NCBI RefSeq assembly: GCF_937981295.1
Contig: NZ_CALJPC010000052.1
Coordinates: 1 to 18,308 of the forward strand
Source of the DNA: an uncultured Campylobacter sp.
GTDB taxonomy: Bacteria; Campylobacterota; Campylobacteria; Campylobacterales; Campylobacteraceae
Length of the DNA: 18,308 bases
Reading direction: 5' to 3'
Part shown: in pieces, positions 14,728 through 18,308 of the stretch
Layout of the letters: each line of letters begins with the position of its first letter
Position numbering within the stretch: the first letter of the stretch is position 1
Notes under the pieces: generated by a model
What the model was told of the DNA's origin: nothing
Seen by the model: only the letters and a program-made list of their open reading frames with translations
Databases searched by the model: none
Made by a program: the position numbers and the translations under genes

Positions 14728-14736
14728 TGCTATAAT
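14728..14736 (+). promoter_or_regulatory. Extended -10 promoter of the qmcA-nfeD-mntA-hepT-mqnC operon
   Basis: TGCTATAAT is a perfect extended -10 element. The expected start of transcription, near 14743, gives a leader of about 20 bases that contains AGGAGTG just before the ATG at 14763. It is the clearest promoter in the window. No obvious internal promoter is seen before mqnC. Confidence 0.7.
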
Positions 14737-14762
14737 TGCGAAATTTTAATTCAGGAGTGAAA

Positions 14763-15683
14763 ATGGAAGGGTTCGTAACTACGGTAATAGTATTTTGCGT
14801 CCTCATCGCGGCAATTCTAAAGATGGGGGTCAAGATCGTCTCTCAATCGGAAATTTTAATCATCGAGCGGCTGGGTCGCTTTCACAAGGTGCTCGACGGC
14901 GGCTTTCACATCATCGTGCCGTTTTTTGACGCGGTACGCGCGAAGATGAGCGTGCGCGAGCAGCTGGTGGACATCAGCAAGCAGCAAGTCATCACCAAAG
15001 ATAACGTCAACATAAGCGTCGACGGTATCGTGTTTTTAAAAGTCATCGACGGCAAGATGGCGCTTTACAACGTCGAGGATTATCGCCGCGCGATTTCAAA
15101 TTTAGCGATGACGACGCTACGTAGCGCGATCGGCGAGATGAGCTTAGACAGCACACTTAGCTCGCGCGATCAGCTAAATTCCAAGCTACAAATCGCTCTG
15201 GGCGACGCCGCGGATAACTGGGGCGTAAAGATCATGCGCGTGGAGATTTCCGAAATTTCGGTACCGCACGGCATCGAAGAGGCGATGAATATGCAGATGA
15301 AAGCTGAGCGCGAAAAGCGCGCGATCGAGCTTAAAGCTGAGGCCGAAAAAGCGGCTCTCATCCGAAACGCCGAAGCGCTAAAGCAGGAGAAGGTGCTCGA
15401 AGCCGAGGCGATCGAGCGTATGGCGGATGCGAAAAAATACGAGCAGATCGCGCTCGCGCAAGGTCAAAAAGACGCGATGGATAGCATAAATTTAGCGATG
15501 AGCGCTTCCAGCTTTGCGGCGGAATACCTGCTCGCGCAGGGTCGCGTAAACGCTTTCAGCGAGCTGTCCAAAAACCCGAGCAAAGATAAAATTCTAGTGC
15601 CTTACGAAACGAGTGAGCTTATCGGCTCTCTTAGCGTGCTTAAAGAATTCCTCGGCAAAAACGGCGCGAAGGATGCTAAATGA
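14763..15683 (+). CDS. qmcA: SPFH/stomatin-family membrane protein, QmcA-like
   Basis: The 306-residue protein has one N-terminal transmembrane helix (about 3-22) and a stomatin/prohibitin (SPFH) domain, with SEILIIERLGRFHKVLDGG and the VREQLVDISKQQVITKDNV segment typical of the family. A long charged coiled coil follows (about 175-250, rich in KAEAEKAA repeats), then a C-terminal YLLAQGRVNAF segment. SPFH proteins oligomerise into large membrane rings or microdomains; QmcA-type members have the same length. I chose the ATG at 14763 over a TTG at 14736, because AGGAGTG precedes it and the TTG overlaps the -10 box. It overlaps nfeD by four bases (ATGA), the normal pairing for this family. Confidence 0.9.
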   Translation: MEGFVTTVIVFCVLIAAILKMGVKIVSQSEILIIERLGRFHKVLDGGFHIIVPFFDAVRAKMSVREQLVDISKQQVITKDNVNISVDGIVFLKVIDGKMALYNVEDYRRAISNLAMTTLRSAIGEMSLDSTLSSRDQLNSKLQIALGDAADNWGVKIMRVEISEISVPHGIEEAMNMQMKAEREKRAIELKAEAEKAALIRNAEALKQEKVLEAEAIERMADAKKYEQIALAQGQKDAMDSINLAMSASSFAAEYLLAQGRVNAFSELSKNPSKDKILVPYETSELIGSLSVLKEFLGKNGAKDAK

Positions 15684-16252
15684 ACGCGCTGATTTTTATC
15701 ATAATCGGCGTGATTTTGGCGATCGTCGAGCTTTTGGTAATGGATTTTACCTTTATATTTTTCAGCGCCGGATTTTTCATCACGGGGCTATTGAGCTTCG
15801 GCTTTCATCTTGATTGGGACGTACAAATTCTACTTTCGTTCGTGCTTTCTTTCGTACTTCTAATCGCACTTAAAAGGCCGCTAAAATCGCGCTTTTTCAA
15901 ACCTGAAGAGAAGCATGAGGATAATTTTTTAGACGAGAGCGGCACCGGCACCGTCAAAAACGGCATGGTCTATTTCAAAGGCACGTTTTGGAAAAGCGAT
16001 GAAATTTCAGATCTTAACGAGGGCGACCGCGTCGAAATTTTAGGCGTAAAAAACGGCCAGATCGTGCTTAAAAAAGATAACGATCGAAATTCTAGCGGCG
16101 CGGACGGCGTAAATTTAAATGACGGCGACGCAAATTTAAGCGGCGCGGACAGCACGAGCGCCGACGATAAAAATTCTAACGCCGCCGCGAGCAAAGACGC
16201 GCAAAGCCCCGATGCTAAACAAGAAGCATCCGCAGATCCGGAAGAGGCATAG
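15680..16252 (+). CDS. nfeD: NfeD-family membrane protein with low-complexity tail
   Basis: NfeD-like proteins are the standard partner of SPFH proteins; the short form here resembles E. coli YbbJ beside QmcA. The 190-residue protein has two or three N-terminal membrane helices (about 1-70), then an OB-fold (about 85-133) with TGTVKNGMVYFKGTFW and GDRVEILGVKNGQIVLKK. After residue 134 comes an acidic, disordered tail of about 56 residues made mainly of D, S, A, N and G with repeated SGAD and NL units, which is not part of the family. The DNA of the tail carries AAATTC or AAATTT at 16087, 16111, 16132 and 16171. The start overlaps qmcA (ATGA). Confidence 0.88.
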   Translation: MNALIFIIIGVILAIVELLVMDFTFIFFSAGFFITGLLSFGFHLDWDVQILLSFVLSFVLLIALKRPLKSRFFKPEEKHEDNFLDESGTGTVKNGMVYFKGTFWKSDEISDLNEGDRVEILGVKNGQIVLKKDNDRNSSGADGVNLNDGDANLSGADSTSADDKNSNAAASKDAQSPDAKQEASADPEEA

Positions 16253-16253
16253 A

Positions 16254-16604
16254 GTGAGCGCTAAAACCGCACCGAAAAAAGCGATCAACAGCAAAAATGA
16301 AATTTTAAAATTTTTATCGTCGCAAAAAAAGAGGCTTTTTGCGGTGGGCGTTACCGAGCTAGGACTTTTCGGCAGCTACGCCAAAGGTAGCGCCGACGCG
16401 TTTTCGGACATCGACATCGCGATCGAAACCGACGGGGCAAAAATGGTAGAAAATTTAGGAAACCCATTTTCGGCGCTGGTTTTTTTAGACGATTTTAAAA
16501 AAAAGCTATCCTGCAAATTTAATGCAAATGTCGATCTGTGCGATACTACCTCTTTAAGTCGCGAAGAAAAAATGAAGCTGCTGCAAGGAGCGATTTATGT
16601 TTGA
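16254..16604 (+). CDS. mntA: MntA-type nucleotidyltransferase antitoxin
   Basis: The 116-residue protein is a minimal nucleotidyltransferase with G40-S41, ten residues, then D52-I-D54. This is exactly the GSX10DXD motif of MntA antitoxins; a third acidic residue is D94 in VDLCD. In characterised pairs MntA adds AMP to its HEPN toxin partner and so inactivates it (established for Shewanella HepT/MntA). The start is the GTG at 16254: GGAAGAGG precedes it at proper spacing, one base after the nfeD stop. An upstream ATG at 16212 would lie inside nfeD. Its end overlaps hepT by eight bases. The first 13 residues are lysine-rich and poorly conserved-looking. The pair assignment is strong; activity is inferred. 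Confidence 0.88.
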   Translation: MSAKTAPKKAINSKNEILKFLSSQKKRLFAVGVTELGLFGSYAKGSADAFSDIDIAIETDGAKMVENLGNPFSALVFLDDFKKKLSCKFNANVDLCDTTSLSREEKMKLLQGAIYV

Positions 16605-16971
16605 AAGATCAAGCGTAGAGCGATTAAAAAAGATATCTGATAAAATTTCATCCATCCTAAATAAATGCGAGGGCGGCGTAGCGCAGGCGCTTGCAGACGA
16701 GGACGTTTTGCAGCCTGCGATAATGATGCAGTTCATAAATATCCACGCCCTGCTAAAAGGGCTGCAAGAAAGCAACGATTTGCAGGCTTTGGCGATCTTT
16801 AGCAAAGATGAAATAAGAGCTATCAACGCCACCAGGAATATCGCTTCGCACGAATACGAACGGCTAAATTTTGAGCTGATAGAGATAGCGATCAAGGACT
16901 ATCTGCCGACGCTAAATCAAAAAATCATCGACGCACTAAAGCCGTATCGCAAAGGCAAATCGGAAGGATAA
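16597..16971 (+). CDS. hepT: HepT-type HEPN ribonuclease toxin
   Basis: The 124-residue, all-helical protein has the HEPN catalytic motif as R80-N-I-A-S-H85-E-Y87, an intact RX4HXY. R and H are the RNase residues; the tyrosine is the residue that MntA partners modify with AMP in the characterised system. Other HepT features are an N-terminal helix starting ERSSVERLKKIS and a helix with MMQFINIHALLKG. It is therefore expected to be an active toxin, probably acting on tRNA or mRNA. AAGGAG sits six bases before the ATG, a stronger site than that of mntA. The stop lies two bases before the mqnC start, and GGAAGGA for mqnC falls inside the hepT end. Sitting inside a housekeeping operon is unusual for a mobile pair. 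Confidence 0.88.
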   Translation: MFERSSVERLKKISDKISSILNKCEGGVAQALADEDVLQPAIMMQFINIHALLKGLQESNDLQALAIFSKDEIRAINATRNIASHEYERLNFELIEIAIKDYLPTLNQKIIDALKPYRKGKSEG

Positions 16972-16973
16972 AT

Positions 16974-18023
16974 TTGAAAAGACTAAGTATAGATGAAGCT
17001 CTAAATTTAATTGAGCACGCCGATCTGAACGAGCTTGGGCGCGCGGCGTTTGCGCGCAAGCGCGAGCTGCACCCGGATCGCGTCACGACCTTCATCATCG
17101 ATCGAAACATAAACTACACCAACGCCTGCATGGTGGATTGCAAATTTTGCGCATTTTACCGCCACGCAAGCGACGCGGACGCCTATGTGCTGAGCTTTGA
17201 GCAGATTAGCGAAAAGATCGAGGAGCTCATCGCCGTGGGCGGTACGCAAATTTTATTTCAAGGCGGCGTTCATCCGAAGCTGAAAATCGAATGGTACGAG
17301 GATCTCGTGGAGTTCATCCGCAAAAATTACCCGAGCATCACTATCCACGGCTTCTCGGCGATCGAGATCGATTATATCGCGCGCCTTAGCGGCATCAGCA
17401 CGCTTGAAGTGCTTCGCAGACTACAAGCTAAGGGGCTCTACTCGATGCCGGGAGCCGGAGCCGAAATTTTAAGCGACCGCGTGCGAGAGCTAGTAGCGCC
17501 GCGCAAAAGCGACAGCGCCACGTGGCTTAGAGTGCACGAGGAGGCGCACAGCATCGGTATGAAAACGACCGCCACTATGATGTTCGGCACGCTGGAAAGC
17601 ATGCGCGAGATCGTAGAGCACTGGGATAAAATCCGCGAGCTGCAAGACCGCACGGGTGGCTTTCGAGCGTTCATTTTGTGGAGTTTTCAGGGGCAAAACA
17701 CCCGCCTTTTGCGCGAGCATCCCGAGATTAAAAAGCAAAGTCCGAACCGCTACCTGCGCCTGCTCGCCGTCTCGCGGCTATTTTTGGATAATTTCAAAAA
17801 CATCCAAAGCAGCTGGGTCACGCAGGGCAGCTACATCGGGCAGCTGGCGCTGAAATTCGGCGCGAACGATCTGGGAAGTACGATGATGGAGGAAAACGTC
17901 GTAAAGGCGGCGGGCGCGAGCTTTCGGATGAGTAAGGACGAGATGATAGCGCTGATCCGCGACGTAAGCGAAATACCCGCCAAGCGCAACACCAACTACG
18001 ATATTTTGGAGACTTACGCTTAA
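16974..18023 (+). CDS. mqnC: Cyclic dehypoxanthine futalosine synthase
   Basis: This radical SAM enzyme cyclises dehypoxanthine futalosine in the futalosine route to menaquinone, the pathway used by Campylobacterota. The 349-residue protein has the 4Fe-4S motif C52-MVD-C56-KF-C59 within NYTNACMVDCKFCAFYR. Then follow GGTQILFQGGVHP and IEWYEDL, the PGAGAEILSDRVRELVAP segment, TTATMMFGTLES, GGFRAFILWSFQGQNT and GANDLGSTMMEENVV, the wording of MqnC rather than MqnE. The start is a TTG at 16974 with GGAAGGA five bases before it. It is last in the operon behind hepT and probably depends on the qmcA promoter, so its expression is tied to the toxin-antitoxin genes unless an unseen internal promoter exists. 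Confidence 0.93.
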   Translation: MKRLSIDEALNLIEHADLNELGRAAFARKRELHPDRVTTFIIDRNINYTNACMVDCKFCAFYRHASDADAYVLSFEQISEKIEELIAVGGTQILFQGGVHPKLKIEWYEDLVEFIRKNYPSITIHGFSAIEIDYIARLSGISTLEVLRRLQAKGLYSMPGAGAEILSDRVRELVAPRKSDSATWLRVHEEAHSIGMKTTATMMFGTLESMREIVEHWDKIRELQDRTGGFRAFILWSFQGQNTRLLREHPEIKKQSPNRYLRLLAVSRLFLDNFKNIQSSWVTQGSYIGQLALKFGANDLGSTMMEENVVKAAGASFRMSKDEMIALIRDVSEIPAKRNTNYDILETYA

Positions 18024-18308
18024 AATCGAGCTTTGCGTGTTTGCGGCAGGAATTTATGCGCTTACGGCTAGAATTTAGCGGTAGAATTTTATCTTAAAAC
18101 AGATGGCGAATTTTTGCGATCGTGGAATTTTGCAACGAAATTTAAAATTTTGATATGGGTACGGGTTTAAATTTACTGGCGCGAGCGGAATTCGCGCGGT
18201 AAAATTTCATTTCGCTGCGGATTTCGCCTTAGAATTTTTCGGACGCGAAATTCTACGCCGCAAGATCAACGCAGCGGAGACGGCGCGCAGAAGGCATTTT
18301 GTGAAGGC
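18024..18308. other. Non-coding end of the window with dense RAATTY hexamers
   Basis: No gene is supported in these 285 bases. About twelve RAATTY hexamers can be counted by hand (for example in GAATTT, AAATTT and GAATTC contexts). There is no clear terminator after mqnC. A GTG at 18301 with AGAAGG six bases upstream could open another plus-strand gene, but only eight bases remain. Confidence 0.6.

Noticed and set aside
14736..14762. TTG at 14736 as the start of the SPFH protein
   Set aside because: It overlaps the TATAAT box; the ATG at 14763 has AGGAGTG in front and begins the membrane anchor properly.
16212..16253. ATG at 16212 as the MntA start
   Set aside because: It lies inside nfeD without a binding site, while the GTG at 16254 has GGAAGAGG and fits the family length.
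1..18308. Prophage, insertion sequence, integron, tRNA or rRNA genes
   Set aside because: No transposase, integrase, attachment-type repeats, cloverleaf or conserved rRNA stretches were seen; the window looks like core chromosome with one toxin-antitoxin pair.

Overview
The window looks like chromosomal DNA of a Campylobacter-type member of the Campylobacterota, with a fairly high GC content for that group. C. gracilis or a close oral relative is my guess, not something I could test. The reasons are the envelope gene set, the futalosine-route menaquinone gene mqnC, and the order ddl-ruvA followed by murJ-cysS-msbA, which as I remember it is also the C. jejuni order. Intergenic DNA is also saturated with AAATTT-type hexamers. 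I see no rRNA, tRNA, insertion sequence, prophage or CRISPR array.

Left part (1-5542, minus strand): a run of closely packed genes read right to left. First comes an MCE/Mla-type lipid transport cluster: a STAS-MlaE fusion permease, the ATPase MlaF, an MCE-domain MlaD and an auxiliary lipoprotein. It continues directly into ruvA (Holliday junction helicase subunit) and ddl (D-Ala-D-Ala ligase). The run is interrupted only by a 484-bp AT-rich repeat-filled spacer between mlaF and mlaD.

Middle part (5624-11271, plus strand): murJ (lipid II flippase) overlaps cysS (cysteinyl-tRNA synthetase). A 1.05-kb non-coding stretch with a degenerate repeat family and phased AT repeats follows, then msbA (lipid A-core flippase). 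The minus and plus halves diverge from a short shared promoter region around 5571-5588.

Right part: a convergent gap, then an orphan lipoprotein (minus), an MFS transporter (plus) and a second MFS transporter (minus). Last is a plus-strand operon driven by an extended -10 promoter: a QmcA-like SPFH membrane protein, its NfeD partner, a MntA-type nucleotidyltransferase antitoxin with a HepT-type HEPN toxin, and mqnC. The toxin-antitoxin pair sits inside the operon, with hepT ending two bases before the mqnC start.

Together the genes serve envelope building and lipid traffic (Ddl, MurJ, MsbA, MCE system, lipoproteins), membrane quality control (SPFH/NfeD), housekeeping (RuvA, CysS) and respiration (MqnC). 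The most unusual non-genic signal is the density of RAATTY hexamers, mostly AAATTT, in every intergenic region and in low-complexity protein linkers. They could be DNA-uptake or methylation motifs.
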